DNA of 64,000 nucleotides from Bryoerythrophyllum caledonicum. Lineage: Eukaryota > Streptophyta > Bryopsida > Pottiales > Pottiaceae. Of the stretch, positions 11,649-23,285 are shown one piece after another. The notes below the pieces were generated by a model, which ran no database searches, was not told the DNA's origin, and saw only the letters and a program-made list of their open reading frames with translations. The DNA is taken from the NCBI GenBank assembly GCA_963971425.1, contig OZ020525.1:5501560-5565559 (forward strand), given 5' to 3'. How positions within the stretch are numbered: the stretch's first letter is position 1; each line of letters begins with the position of its first letter. Both the position numbers and the translations under genes were made by a program.

Positions 11649-11732
11649 GGGTCACAAGAGACATGGAAAATCACCCTTTCCCACATGGGTCACAAGAGAC
11701 AAGGAAAATCACCCTTTCCCACATTCTATGTA
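11649..11732. repeat. Two-unit direct repeat of about 43 bp
   Basis: The phrase GGTCACAAGAGACATGGAAA plus 'atcaccctttcccacat' occurs twice in a row with one base changed (catgg/caagg). It is a recent local tandem duplication without coding content. Confidence 0.8.
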
Positions 11733-11867
11733 AGTGAAGGGCAACACTTTTTGAGTAAGGAGCGGCAAGATTGCTTGTAGTGCTAGGATATTACTCCTTA
11801 TCATACTTCCATTGCTTTGAGAAGGAGTATTCTTTCATGTTTAGTACGGACATTTTGGAGTTGTCCA

Positions 11868-12242
11868 TTGAATATAGTGTGGATTCATTAGAAATGTGGA
11901 TAAAAAATGATGTGGACCACATCAATTTTGGTTTTGGAACAAAATTAATGTGGACACATTTCAACATGTGTCACGCCCCTCATTGCCACCCACCGCCACT
12001 CACCACCAAATATCTTCTTCTTCCCACCACTTGCCGCCACCTCACCATCACTCACTGCCACTTCTCCCTCAATCCACATTAGTTTTGTGTCAACAATTTT
12101 GGAACATCCCACACTATTTTTTGAAGTACATGATTTGATGTGGATGGAGAATTCAAGTGGACCACTTTAATTTGCATTTAGTGGAGGTAGTGTAGGTAAT
12201 TTGAATTAGTCTGGTCCACAGTATATGCAGTGTTTGGTGTGG
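11868..12242. mobile_element. Short TIR element (MITE), copy 1
   Basis: The left end (gaatatagtgtggattc) and the right end (gtccacagtatatgcagtgtttggtgtgg) are inverted relative to each other, although the left end is partly lost. Both match the 203-bp copy at 28936-29138, whose left end reads CTACACCAAACACTGGATAT. Interior blocks such as 'gatgtggaccaca' recur within the element. No coding capacity. Confidence 0.5.
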
Positions 12243-12896
12243 TTGTATGTAGAGAGAAACTTAGGAATCCCACACTAATACTGCTCTCTAATTCCCAAAC
12301 ACTTCTCCCCTCAGTCCACGCCATAGCCACTGACTGAGCTGATCGAGTCAACGAGAGCCATCTTGGCGTGAATTGGATGCACGAGTGTAAGAGCTGGCAT
12401 CTTGACCTGAAATATTCCACAAGTTTTAGGGCCATCTTGGACACATAAAACGGAGGGAGACTTCATAAATTGCTTCACGGTTTACACAACGTCTTGAATT
12501 GCTTTTAAGTTGAGTTCCAGAATTACATGAAGTTGATCCAAAATTAGGAATCCAACCCATACCTCTCCCTATTGTAAGCTTTGAATTGATTTAACTAAAT
12601 TGTGGTTGAAAGGTCTAGAATAATTTGGGCCCAGGTCATAAGTGTAACAGGTACAAATTGCTCCATCTGGTTACTGTCTATGTTTCTACACCAATGTGCC
12701 ACCTTTTCAAATGATATAAAGTAATTGTCACCCAAATCTCATTTCATTAACGCTTTATGGCCTACAATCTCACAAGGCATCTAAGAATCTAGAAGTGTAA
12801 TAGACAATGTAGAACATCTACAGAAAGGGTAAATTTCATTGCAACCCCACTACATGGAAATCATTGTAGTTTGATGGTCAAACTCCGACACACAAT
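12243..12896. other. 3' flank of the receptor kinase; its 12262-12355 part is duplicated at 39125-39226
   Basis: The segment 12262-12355, read on the minus strand (gactcgatcagctcagtcag...gggattcctaagtt), recurs almost unchanged on the plus strand at 39125-39226, directly after the duplicated receptor-kinase exons. At 12838-12880 there is also a terminal motif of the 31499-33481 element. No gene is seen. Confidence 0.6.
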
Positions 12897-12968
12897 CTCA
12901 TCGCCTTTGTTGGGAGCACACATCGCCTTTGTTGGGAGCACACATCGCCTTTGTTGGGAGCACACATA
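12897..12968. repeat. 22-bp minisatellite, three identical units
   Basis: CATCGCCTTTGTTGGGAGCA plus 'ca' is present three times without differences, so it arose recently. It lies about 200 bp beyond the stop codon of the receptor kinase. Confidence 0.9.
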
Positions 12969-13176
12969 TCCATGTAAGTTCTCTCAGTTTGCAAGCAGAC
13001 TTGGGTCTCAGAGTTTATGATGAATTGGCGGATCCACGATACACAAATTACTACAAAAATGACCACCTATGGGCTTGACGTCTTCAAAAGGTTAAGCTAA
13101 AACAACCCCTCAATAGTGATAAGCTCTACATGCTTGTGCCACCCCAAGGATTCATCTACCGTTGTTTCAAGTGATA

Positions 13177-16100
13177 TCACCTGGCTCTCATTTCACTAAG
13201 ATGTATGAGCCCATTGACAGTGATGATCTCACTGCCCTCCTGCCGCATCGACCCTTGCTGCAAAGAGCCATCAGGCTGCGGATTCAAACTCGAGGTCTCG
13301 GCCTCATCCTCCGTCACGGTCGGGAGCTCCTCCTCCTTACCGAACGCAAGAAGCCGCATGGTGTCCATGTGTTGTTGGACTTTCTTCCCGGAATTGAGGA
13401 CCACTACCTCGGACTCTGTGTCGTGTTGCAACATGGCCACCACTCGTGCCATTGTGGGCCGCTCCTCCGCCGCATCTTGTGAGCAGAGGAGTGCTATGTT
13501 GAAAAGCCGTTGCACATCCGCCTTCTCTTCGTCTTGGAGCCTCAATGTTGGGTCTACTAAGTCCATCACCTTGCCCTCGGAATGCAATTTCCAAGCCTGC
13601 ACATCAAAGGTAAACTTGTTTAGATCCTAGTGGTATATTTAGTCGCACACTTTGCTTGATTAATGCAAGTTTGTGGCACTTTCTCTAACCTTTTTCGATC
13701 AATATATTTACTATTACATGATTTGAACAAAAATCATAGACTTTGTATTGAGTTGATAAGAGCAATAACAACACAATTGATGGTTTTCATTATTTTTAGC
13801 CAATCAAAGAGCCATATATTAGTTTTAATGGCAATTTTTAGTACCATGGTTGAATTTGTGTAATTTACTCTCTAAAGCTTGGAAGTTTATTAAATGCAAT
13901 TCAAACATTTCAAGAATTTTTGATGTGACCAGTGTTATATTCTAAACATGCTTTGTTATGTACTAGATGTAATAAGCAATTAGATTTGTCACATGAATGG
14001 AGGATAAAAATACAAATTGGCAAATGAGAAAACCGCTAATATAACAAATATAGCAATCATAGCTTTTTCTTTTAGTCACCTCCTTTTGACAATGATGATT
14101 AGAGAGAAAAGTTTGGATAAATGAATGAGCTAGAGTGGATGAGAGATGGGGTCAAAAGAGATACCCAATTGGAGAGATACACTTCATTGAGGGGCAATGA
14201 TTCTTCAATGTTTCTTCGACCGCTCAAAACTTCTAAGCACAACACACCAAAGCTGAAGACGTCCACCTTCTCACTTAGTTGGCCGAGTGATGCATATTCT
14301 GGTGCTAAATATCCCCTGCCAAAATACACACATAAGTTTTCCTTTTCCAAGATTGGGACTTTCAAGTTGTTACTTGTGCTATTTCTCTTTCACCGATTTG
14401 TATAATTTCTCTACATACTCATGTGAAACATTGAATTTCAGCCCCGTTGCATCTACCAGAGACAAGAGCATGTTTAGAATACAAAATTGATATCAAAAAG
14501 TTTGAAATGTTTGAAACATATTTAGAATTTTCATCTAGAAAGATTTGCACCGCCAATATAACAAACAAGGTCATAGTGTATGTTCTCTAGGATGAACGAC
14601 AGTGGACCAACCAGTTTCAGCTTTAAAATGAAAGATTCAAGTTTGGTCAACCTTAAAATTTTAGGAAATGAGACTAATTACAATTGAAAGTAAGAAGCAT
14701 GTTTTGAGTTCTTACTTGGTGCCGGCCACATGGACTGTCATGATATGGCTCTTCTCATCTGGAAACAACAAGGCTAATCCAAAATCTGCAATTTTTGGCT
14801 CGAAGCTCTTGTCCAACAGGATGTTGCTAGCCTTGATATCTCGGTGGATGATTCTAGGTTTAGCAAGAGAGTGAAGATAATGCAAACCACGCGCCACCCC
14901 AAGACAAATATTTTGCCGAATAGCCCAACTCAAGGGAGTCTTGTGTTCACCTCCTGCACCACAAATATTCCAACCAAACTCTCGCTCAAGTTATCTAGCT
15001 TTCTAATAGAATTCAATATACTAGAGATATTCAATATAGAATTCAATATCCTAAAAGCTTAGAAGTTTCGCTGTGAGTTACAAGATTTACAAACACTGCT
15101 ACCATACTCCTCGCTCCTAGTATTCAGATGTTGTAGCTTTTCACTCACTGAAATCAGGAAAAGAGAATATTTTGACAGTTGTGTCCAACATGGCTCACCC
15201 TCTTTGTAAATGTAGAATATTAATTTTAAGTGATTTGTTTGCTACCAGCGAAAGCAAATACGACTACATGTGATGGCAGTGTTTTGAGTGAATTGTGTAA
15301 TCTTACGATACAGGGAACAAAACACTCCAATGTCAATCACTACTCAAATTCACAACCAAATTCTCAACTGGTTTGCAGAGAGTATAGTGAACTCACGGAG
15401 CAGGACTTGGTCGATGTCGTAGTTATCCACGTACTCGTATACTAGCAACCTTTGGTGCTCACGAAGGCAACATCCTTTCAGATTCACCAGGTTTCGGTGC
15501 TTCATTCCGGTGATGAGCACCACTTCGTTCAGAAAGTCGTCTATGCCCTGTGTGTTCTTCACAAACAGCTGCTTCACAGCCACGGTGCTATTATTCGGCA
15601 GCACACCCTGCACAACGTCACCCAGAATTAAAGCATCAGGTCCATGCACCATACATGGGACATGCTCCATTGTGCTTGTTTGCATTTATGGATTACCTTG
15701 TAAACCGCTCCATAGCCTCCTTCACCGAGCTTCATCTCCGGGTGAAAATCTCGAGTGGCAGATCTGAGCTCATTGAAATGGAATATTGTCGGTTTCACAT
15801 CAAACTCTTCGAACTCTGCGAGCAATAATCTCCATAGTGAGAATTAGATTAAATTAGCTACTAATTTCCTTCGTTAATCTGTGAACAGTAATGTCTAGGT
15901 GATCGGTTTTGTGGAGATTGGAAACATTGCTTTGACCATTAAAAAAATGGACCTACTTTGCTGAACTTGGAGGAGGAGATACTGTTTGTATCTTCGGGTT
16001 CTGTACAGATACGCGGCAGCAAAAGCGATGATAATTAGCAGTACAGATACTGAACTTGTCGCCGCCGCTATTATGATGACCTTATTGTTGCTCAGAGACC

Positions 16101-18869
16101 CTGAAATTCATCACATCTCCATGTCAGCCTATCTAATGTCCACACAGAAAATGAGCTCCAACTAAACCAGACAGAAAAAGGTCTGTAGTTGCAACTTAAC
16201 CCTCAATTGAACGTCCACAGTGATCTCTCGAATGGTGTTACCAGACCAATTATCTGCTTAAATTACCTTGATTGCTACAGAATTGCTGGCAAAAGCATCT
16301 TGTACCATCATCAGCAGTCTTCTTCCTGCAGTACGGACTGCCCTGTAATCTGCACACGGTTCAGGGCTTAGGGTTCAGTAATCAGGATTTATGAGCTCGG
16401 GGTTAAGGTTCATGGTTCACCTCACGAGGGTTGTGATGCCTCCGATGTTGCCTTCAGTGTAAATGACATCCGTAATGTCAGTGTTCATCATGGACAGTGT
16501 GTTCAGCCCAGATTCTGGTCCATTGATAGACGTTCCGTTCCGAACAAAGCCACTATTGATCAGCGCACTGACATCAAGAGTTCCACTGATGCGGGTGTCG
16601 TCTAGGTACCTGTGAAATAGCATAACCATTCCGCAGTTTCATTTGAACTGTAGATGGAAACATCATGGTTTAACATGCCTTGAACTCAATATAAAAACAT
16701 TTGGCTATTTTCGTAATATTGGCGGTTTTCATTACCGACGGCAATTCTATAGAAAACTTTCCAGTTGCAAATTTTAAGTCACTCAAACATTTTTTAACTT
16801 TGATACCATTTCTGGATTTTGAGGAAGCTCTATTAAAGCAAGGCACATCTCGAAGAAATTACAAACTGGTGGAAGAGACAGCACAAAAATTGGGCAATGG
16901 GAATATAGCCATCGAACTTACAGTTCCTTAAGAGAGATGAGATCTGAGCCGTTCCAGTTGGTGACAGATCCTGTCAACTGTGTGCCGGACATGTCAAGTA
17001 CCGAAAGAATATTGCTTCCGTTCACAAATGCAGAGAATGGGAAGGTCCCAGTCAAGTTGGTGTAGGCCAGTTTCCTGCAATACCAAAATGCAAATTGAGC
17101 ACACTAGTTCAAGTTTGAATATTCCAGGTGCTAATTGTATCAGGGTAAGAAAATCACACCAAAATTTTGCCAACTCTTGAGGCTTTTGGAGAAATTTAGG
17201 GGTCATAGAACGACTTACAGAGTCCGTAAAGCAGATGACGTTGTCAGATCAGGCAGCGGTCCACTGAAGCTATTGTTCGACAATACCCTGTGAATGGCAA
17301 CACAAAATGTCCAAAGATGTTTGAAATCAATGTATGAAGCTAAGACTCAATTTGCACTCCAGAGCTGCTGTTATAAGGACCACTAGTTGAAGGCTGATCA
17401 TAATGATAGGATTCCAAATCACGAATCCAATACATCAGCGTCTTCTGAAAATAACCCGACCAGTAGTTATCATTACTAGAAAAAAAATAGCTCTTCCTAG
17501 TTTATAATATCAGTTGACCTTCATGGAAATTTCAAATTATTCACACTCACAAAAATTGCAGGTTCTTGCACGCACTCAAATTTGGCACATGTCCAGTGAG
17601 GTCGTTCACAGACAGGTCCCTGCACCCACATTAACCTGTAAATAACCACTAAATCCATGCATTGGTAGGGTGGGAAAAATAAAGATGGAACTTGAATCTA
17701 GCTGAAGCCTCACAATGTCTCCAACTGCGTCATGTTCACGAAGGCATTCGTTGGCACGGTGTCGTTGAAATGGTTCCTGGCGAGTTTAAGTATCTGTACG
17801 TAGGTCCAATCGTGGATTTGCGGAAGAAACCGGCCAACAAACCGATTGCCGCTCAAATCTCTGTCAGAAACACACACGTAAGTCATGAAATTTAAACTGA
17901 AACTTTCAAGACATATTACAGTGAATCTGTTTAGAGTTACTTGAACTTACATACTCAACAGAGTGAAGAGGTCCGGCATGTCGGGAAGAGTTCCGTTGAA
18001 TCCATTGTCGTGGAGATTCCTGTCACAAAGCACCATAATCACAACTTAGATACAGAGCTGCTTATTCAGTCAGCATTCGTGTAAGAATCAGTGAACAATA
18101 TCACCCCGGGCAAGTCTACTTACAGAGTATACAGATACGGATCATTGATTGCATAGGGCAGAGGTCCTGTTAAATCTGGGTTTCCTGTTAGCTCTCTGCA
18201 GAGCAAGGAAAATTGTCAGATGATTCAAGTAGCCAAGAACGTCTACAAAACTATGAACTCCCTTAGTTTACTGTTCCTGCAGCGAAATTATGGTTTTAAG
18301 ATGTACTCACAAGGTAGTGAGTGTTGAGATGTTTCCGATCTCTGGTGGCAAAACGCCATGGATGGATGCATTGTTGAGGGTCCTGCAGTTGCATCATAAG
18401 TAATGAAAGAAAGAGATCAAGAGAGAAAACACCGGCAAGTCTACTTACAGGCCTGTGACGTAAGCGACACATTCAAGCGTGTCTGCTTCAGTCCCGTTTT
18501 TGCAGTTGATGCCGGCGTCCAGGCACTGCACTCCGCGCCAGTTGGGCTCGAATTCCTCGTATTCCTGAGAGCAAGGGAAGGTGCCACTGGAATTCCAGCC
18601 GGCCAAGTTGATGCCGGGGTTGGGAGTGCTCTCGCTCCACGCTCCTAACAGAGCATGCAAAGCATCCACTGCAAAGCACCTCAATCGTAAAGCAAATTCA
18701 CCCCAAAACGGGCTAAGAATATGAGACTGAGAGAACTCTCACCCTGTTCTTGTAAAAACGATGTATTGCGGTCCATCTCCTGAGCCGCGGTGAGTGGCAA
18801 GTTAAGCACGAGATTCAGCGTCACTGCTGCTGAACACAAGCGCATTAACGCCCATCGAACATGCCCCAT
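13177..18869 (-). CDS. LRR receptor-like protein kinase (LRR-VIII-like), 17 exons
   Basis: Exons (high to low): 18869-18743, 18668-18449, 18382-18311, 18195-18124, 18019-17951, 17860-17714, 17619-17551, 17287-17219, 17074-16922, 16609-16421, 16349-16306, 16100-15957, 15815-15697, 15607-15397, 14953-14716, 14315-14165, 13596-13177; 2,514 nt, 837 aa, all with GT-AG borders. A signal peptide ([20 protein letters not shown]...) is followed by an LRR N-cap, and the LRR units are encoded by separate exons of 69-72 nt (or multiples). A TM helix lies near residues 416-440 ([20 protein letters not shown]). The kinase domain (about 475-750) has [27 protein letters not shown] and [20 protein letters not shown], so it looks catalytically complete. 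A malectin domain, usual in LRR-VIII-2 kinases, is absent. Predicted to sit in the plasma membrane and sense an unknown extracellular ligand. The ATG at 18869 was chosen because the signal peptide starts there; an in-frame Met lies upstream. Confidence 0.88.
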
Positions 18870-19301
18870 CGAACTTGTTGATGACCAATTGACGGCAATT
18901 CCTTGAGCCATAGCCATGCGTCCACAACTACCTTGAAGCGTAAGTGATGTGTACGCTTGATTCAATCTAGGGACCTTCTGGTTTCACCTGAAATTATATG
19001 ATGGCACGGAATCGACAAGCGTGTTGATCGATCCTCAAAAGTCAAGCACCCGTTCAAGATGTGGCGATGTGAGCTGCGGAATTGATCACCATAATCTACA
19101 GCATTTACGATAATGGTTTCCTGTCTCGAAATTGAGGACATTCTAAAATCGAACTAGCAGTGAGTAACTAAAGAATCGGTAGTGTTGTTGCCGCGTATTG
19201 CCAATTGCTAAGTTTGTTCACAGAATAGAAACAAGCGGTCATGGTCGAGTCTTTGGAGCCGGCGCACGCGCTGTCTGGCGACTTTTTCAGCGTGGAAGTA
19301 G
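18870..19301. other. 5' flank of the receptor kinase
   Basis: This holds the presumed promoter and leader of the minus-strand receptor kinase. I see no clear TATA box. The transposon nest starts only about 430 bp upstream of the start codon. Confidence 0.4.
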
Positions 19302-19351
19302 TAGAGTTATCCTGAAATTAAATGAGGGTGACCCCAAATGTCACACATATG

Positions 19352-19631
19352 CGTTTTGACAGGAAACCCCCCACGCTCGGAGTTACCAGGTGGGGGAGGA
19401 GGTGGTGGGGCCAAAACCTGGCCCCTATTTTGTTTTTGGATGGGGCCCTAAATTTAGCAAGGGGAGGACTTCAATGCTAAATAGGCGCCGTAGGTCTCAT
19501 TTTAGTGATAAAAAAAGCCAAAAAAAGCCTCTGACCCCCCCAAAATGGGAGGGTCAGAAAAATGAGCCCATGCAATAAAGACGGGGCCCCACCTCGGGTA
19601 ACTCCGAGCGTGGGGGGTTTCCTGTCCGCGC
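19352..19631. mobile_element. MULE-like MITE 'A', 280 bp, 10-bp target duplication
   Basis: Flanked by CACACATATG at 19342-19351 and again at 19632-19641. The terminal inverted repeat, GACAGGAAACCCCCCACGCT and ten further bases, is perfect at both ends (from 19358 and ending 19626). The core (gtggggcc-aaacctggcccctattttgtttttgg...) matches the elements at 37426-37703 and 19682-21357. Target duplications of 9-11 bp and long terminal repeats are features of Mutator-like elements; assigning it there is inference because no transposase is present. Confidence 0.75.
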
Positions 19632-19728
19632 CACACATATGTTAGGGTCTTATGTTAGTAATTGGGACCACATGTACATGGATCTCGATATTTACCTGGT
19701 CGAGTGGTGCACCAAGTCATAGCCTTTA

Positions 19729-21118
19729 GGGCTGCTTCACACCGGGCCGAGTCGAGAGTCCGTTCGTCAACATTTCTTCCCAAACTATGGTGAGAGTCCA
19801 AACTTTTGGATTAAAAAAAAACATTAAAATATACATATTGAAGCCATTGGGCAGTTGTGGTGTGAAGCCCCAAAGCCCAAGTCCAAAGTCCAAACCCCAT
19901 ATCATTTGCCAAGATTCCACTCACTTTTTACTACGTGAATGGATTAACTTTCTGAAATTTTCCTCTTTCATTCTTTTATCATGGATTCTAGAAGGGAGCG
20001 TATTCTTGTTCTACTTTTGTTTTTCATGGTTATGAAATATGTTGTAGTGGGCATTTTGGCATTGCAAAAATCCTAAAATTTTGACATTTCAAAAATTTGG
20101 CATTGCAAATACTCCCAAGATTTTGGCATTTCAGGAGGACTTGTTGGCAATATTAGAGGTATGGAGGATTTTTGGAGCATAGTCTTATGGGGTCTTATTT
20201 GGAGAAAGAATTTCAAAAGTGAATGGGGGTGAGTTCATCTGTGTTTAAGTATTTATGTAATCTTTTGGGGCCGGTTTTGAGAAGAAAAAAAATGCAAATT
20301 TTAGAGAAAGCATCACTGTTGAATGTAGGCTTGTCGTAACACTTTTTTGATTAGCAACCGGAAATTTGTTAGTTATGATTGGTGATTTATTTGGAATAGG
20401 ATTGAGTGCAACTTTGGTAATTGTGAGGGAATGTTGTGAAGCGATTAGGATTTATCTACAACCATTGGTTTTTTAAAAACCAACTCTTACAAAGATGAAG
20501 GAGATTGCATCTAGTTTTGAGGCAATACATAGCATTCCACTAATATTAGGAGCAATAGATGGTAGTCATATCCCTACCCTATAAATGGACATACAATGAG
20601 TTATTTCCAAAAGGCCCTAAGAAGTATGGTAAATTCTTAGAAAATTTATCAGGGCCCTTTATTTATATATTTGAATATTGTTGAAAACTAATTAGACCTT
20701 GGTTTTAAATGCCTCCCTTGTTCAAGTTCATGTCTTTTAGCTTGACCATCAGACAAAGCTTTTGATCTGGATTGTGGATCAGGTTGTGGCTCATGGTCTG
20801 CCTCCAAGAATAGGCAAAAGGTCATACTCGCACAATACCTTCAAAGGCACACCTTTTGATTATTTAATTAAAAAAATTTACGGACTCTTGAAGGAAGTTT
20901 GGGTCGACTAAAAACGGCGACCCAAGTTTTGCTCAAGAGTCTGTCGCCTTTGCGCCAAAACTCTCCAAAAGTACTGCCATGTAGACACATTGGAAGACGA
21001 CAACCTTTGGACTTTGGTCTTTGGTGTGAAGGCCGAGAGGCCGGACTTTGGCCATTCAAGTAATCTCATTGGTGGAAACCGACGGACTCTCGACCTTGGA
21101 TTTGGTGTGAAGCGGCCC
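19729..21118 (+). mobile_element. PIF/Harbinger element, 1,390 bp, TTA target duplication
   Basis: Terminal repeats GGGCTGCTTCACACCGGGCC and its inverse end (...ggtgtgaagcggccc) are bounded by TTA on both sides (19726-19728 and 21119-21121), the usual 3-bp target of PIF/Harbinger elements. Subterminal blocks (ccaaagtccaaaccccatatcatt; cgacccaagttttgctc; gccatgtag) match the 0.55-kb copies at 33768, 35928 and 54645. Unlike those, it keeps a decayed transposase segment inside, so it is nearer to the parent element. Confidence 0.8.
20340..20640 (+). pseudogene. Decayed PIF/Harbinger transposase fragment
   Basis: One frame reads IGDLFGIGLSATLVIVRECC, EAIRIYLQPLVF, a stop near 20474, KPTLTKMKEIASSFEAIHSI, and then LGAIDGSHIP. 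This is the helix-turn-helix region and the first catalytic Asp motif (GAIDGxHI) of PIF/Harbinger DDE nucleases. The frame is lost soon after 20580, and the other catalytic blocks are not visible. It is a relic and cannot make an enzyme. Confidence 0.75.
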
Positions 21119-21510
21119 TTAGTGGGTCCATTTTTCTAACTGTCTCACGCTTGGGGCTCTAGAGGTTTTTTTTGGAATTTTTTTGGCCAAAGTTAGAGGC
21201 TACGGCTCCGAGTAACTTGCAGTAGTCCTCCCTATAATCAAATATATAAGACCCTCCTCCAACATAAAAATAGGGGTTGGTTTTGCCCCTACCCTCTTCC
21301 ATCCTCCCGAGCCTGAGGCTTGGTGCACCACTCGACCAGGGTAAATAAAGAGATTCCATGCACATGGTGACTTGGCATAGGAATGGTGTGGGGGAACCAC
21401 CGGTTAACTTTTTGAGAACTTGGGGTACTACTCGCTAGCTTTAGCTTACATGGGGTAGGGCCCAAGAGCATTGATTGCCATACATTTTGTTGGCGCAGAA
21501 AATGGAAGTA

Positions 21511-21914
21511 CAGTCTAAACTCTTCATACGTTATAGGTCGGGAGCAGAAAAATCATAACACACACACTGTTATAACATATAACACTCGTAAAACTTGATC
21601 TCAGTAAATAGCAACAATTATATTTTCATCCATTTGACCATTTTTCATCCAACAAAATCACCTATACCCTAAATTGCGTTTTATCCTACCAATTTTACTA
21701 CATTTTACTACCCCTATTTCTATTTAGTGCCCGTAATATCTCCAATTTTTCCTACTTTTACACTTGTAGAAGTTAAATTGATGAAGTGGGGAGCAAGATA
21801 TGTTATTACACTCAACATATAACACTTAATAGTGTAAATGTTTAGGGAGCGTAATTTTCATAACATATATGAGATTCTAACACTTATTGCGGCAACATAT
21901 AAAGAGTTTAGACT
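21511..21914. mobile_element. pogo-derived MITE, ~404 bp, inserted in repeat unit 1
   Basis: The left end CAGTCTAAACTCTTCATACG follows TA at 21509-21510; the right end is the inverse (...caacatataaagagtttagact), with the last bases decayed. Interior blocks (aacatataacacttaatagtgt; gggagcg) are reverse complements of blocks at the left end of the full pogo element at 22309. A second, 5'-truncated relative is at 42200-42530. Confidence 0.65.
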
Positions 21915-23285
21915 AGAGTTTTCCTGAAAGTAAAGGATCTTTCACCATGAATCTTAGGGATTTGTGTTAGTAGTTGGGACCACATGCACATGGTGACTTG
22001 GCTTGGGAAAGGTGTGGGAGAACCACAGATCAACCTTTTGGGAACTTGGGATACTACGGGGGAGCTTTAGCTTGCATGGGATAGGACCCAAGAGCATTGA
22101 CTGCTATGCATCTCATTGGTGCAGAAATGGGAAGTATGATATTTTGGGATGCTATTTGAGTTTTCCTGAAAGTCACCAAAATACACTGAATAGGTACCCC
22201 GAATCTTAAGGTCTTATGTTAGTAACCGGGACCACATGCACATGGTGTCTTGCCTTGGGAAAGGTTTGGGGGAACTATTGGTCAACCATGTGAGAACGTA
22301 GGGTACTACAGTCGGCTCTCTATAAATATTACCTCTATAAGTGTTAGAATCGCATAAGTGTTACTGAAAATCTCGCTCCTGAGAAAAACCTCAAAATTAA
22401 CACTAGTAAGTGTTATATGTTAAGTGTTACAACATGTTCCGCTCCCCCCTTTGTTAAAATGATTCTATAAGTGTTACATTTGGCAAAAACATCATAATAG
22501 CACTTGTTTCTAAATTTTTAAATTACTTCACATGAATATATACCATATCTTTTGTGGAACTTGAGAAGATTTGTCCTTTTAAAAAAGAATCTGTCAGTGT
22601 TCTTTGAACATAATCTGGTGGGACATCGCATGCCATATTCGAGAAGGGTATCGCAGGCCATATTGTGAGTTTTTATTTTCATTCATTTATTTATTTGCTT
22701 TTAAATTTTTGGGTGTGGTTGTTTGCCACATGCAAGAGGCATGTCGTCGACCCCATCATGGATGCATGGCCTATCAGGCTGAGGTTTGATTGTTGGTTGT
22801 GACTCTTTTTTTTCTTTTTTCTTTTAAAAACTTCCACATGGATGCATGCTTGTCAAACATCAAGTCAGAGAGTGTTGGTTTGGATGAATTGTCCATTAAG
22901 GCACTGATTTGGTGCACAACACTCAAGAAGAGCCATCTTTGTAGAAACACCCTCACATCAAGTCACTTTTGTACTGCACAATGTTATGTTCTTTCTCAAG
23001 CCATACTATTGTAACTTAATATGTTCAAACCTTGGGTTTGAATGAGCTTGCAATTCTCTGGAAAATAGACCATGTTTAGTTACCGTCCGGCCTGTGCCAC
23101 TTGGGAACATATGTGGTCACATCTGTAAGTGTGCATAATTGAATGGTTCCCAAAGTGCCTAACATCAGTGTAGGTATTTGAGTGGTACAGTAGGTCGCTC
23201 CTACTTTTGTAAGTCGCTAATCATTTGTGGAAGGTTGTTATTGTTGTGTGTATGATTGACATGGTAGTTGTAATTGAAGGTGGCA

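Larger units (their letters stand above)
19682..21357. mobile_element. MULE-like MITE 'C', ~286 bp net, opened by a PIF/Harbinger insertion
   Basis: Direct repeats ATGTACATGG (19672-19681) and ATGCACATGG (21358-21367) flank it. The ends are inverted: ATCTC--TATTTACC-TGGTCGAG and on to GTGGTGCACCAAG at the left, and the reverse complement at 21319-21357. The right part carries the family core in reverse (aacataaaaataggggttggttttgccccta; ttggaatttttttggcc). All but about 45 bp of the left end is separated by the 1.39-kb element at 19729-21118. Removing both elements restores an uninterrupted host repeat unit. Confidence 0.7.

Noticed and set aside
13162-13630. Plus-strand open frames of 106 and 141 codons
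   Set aside because: Antisense to the last exon of the receptor kinase; no motif.
19358-19626. LTR retrotransposon or rho-like hairpin
   Set aside because: The repeats are inverted, not direct, and a 10-bp target duplication is present, so it is a DNA element.
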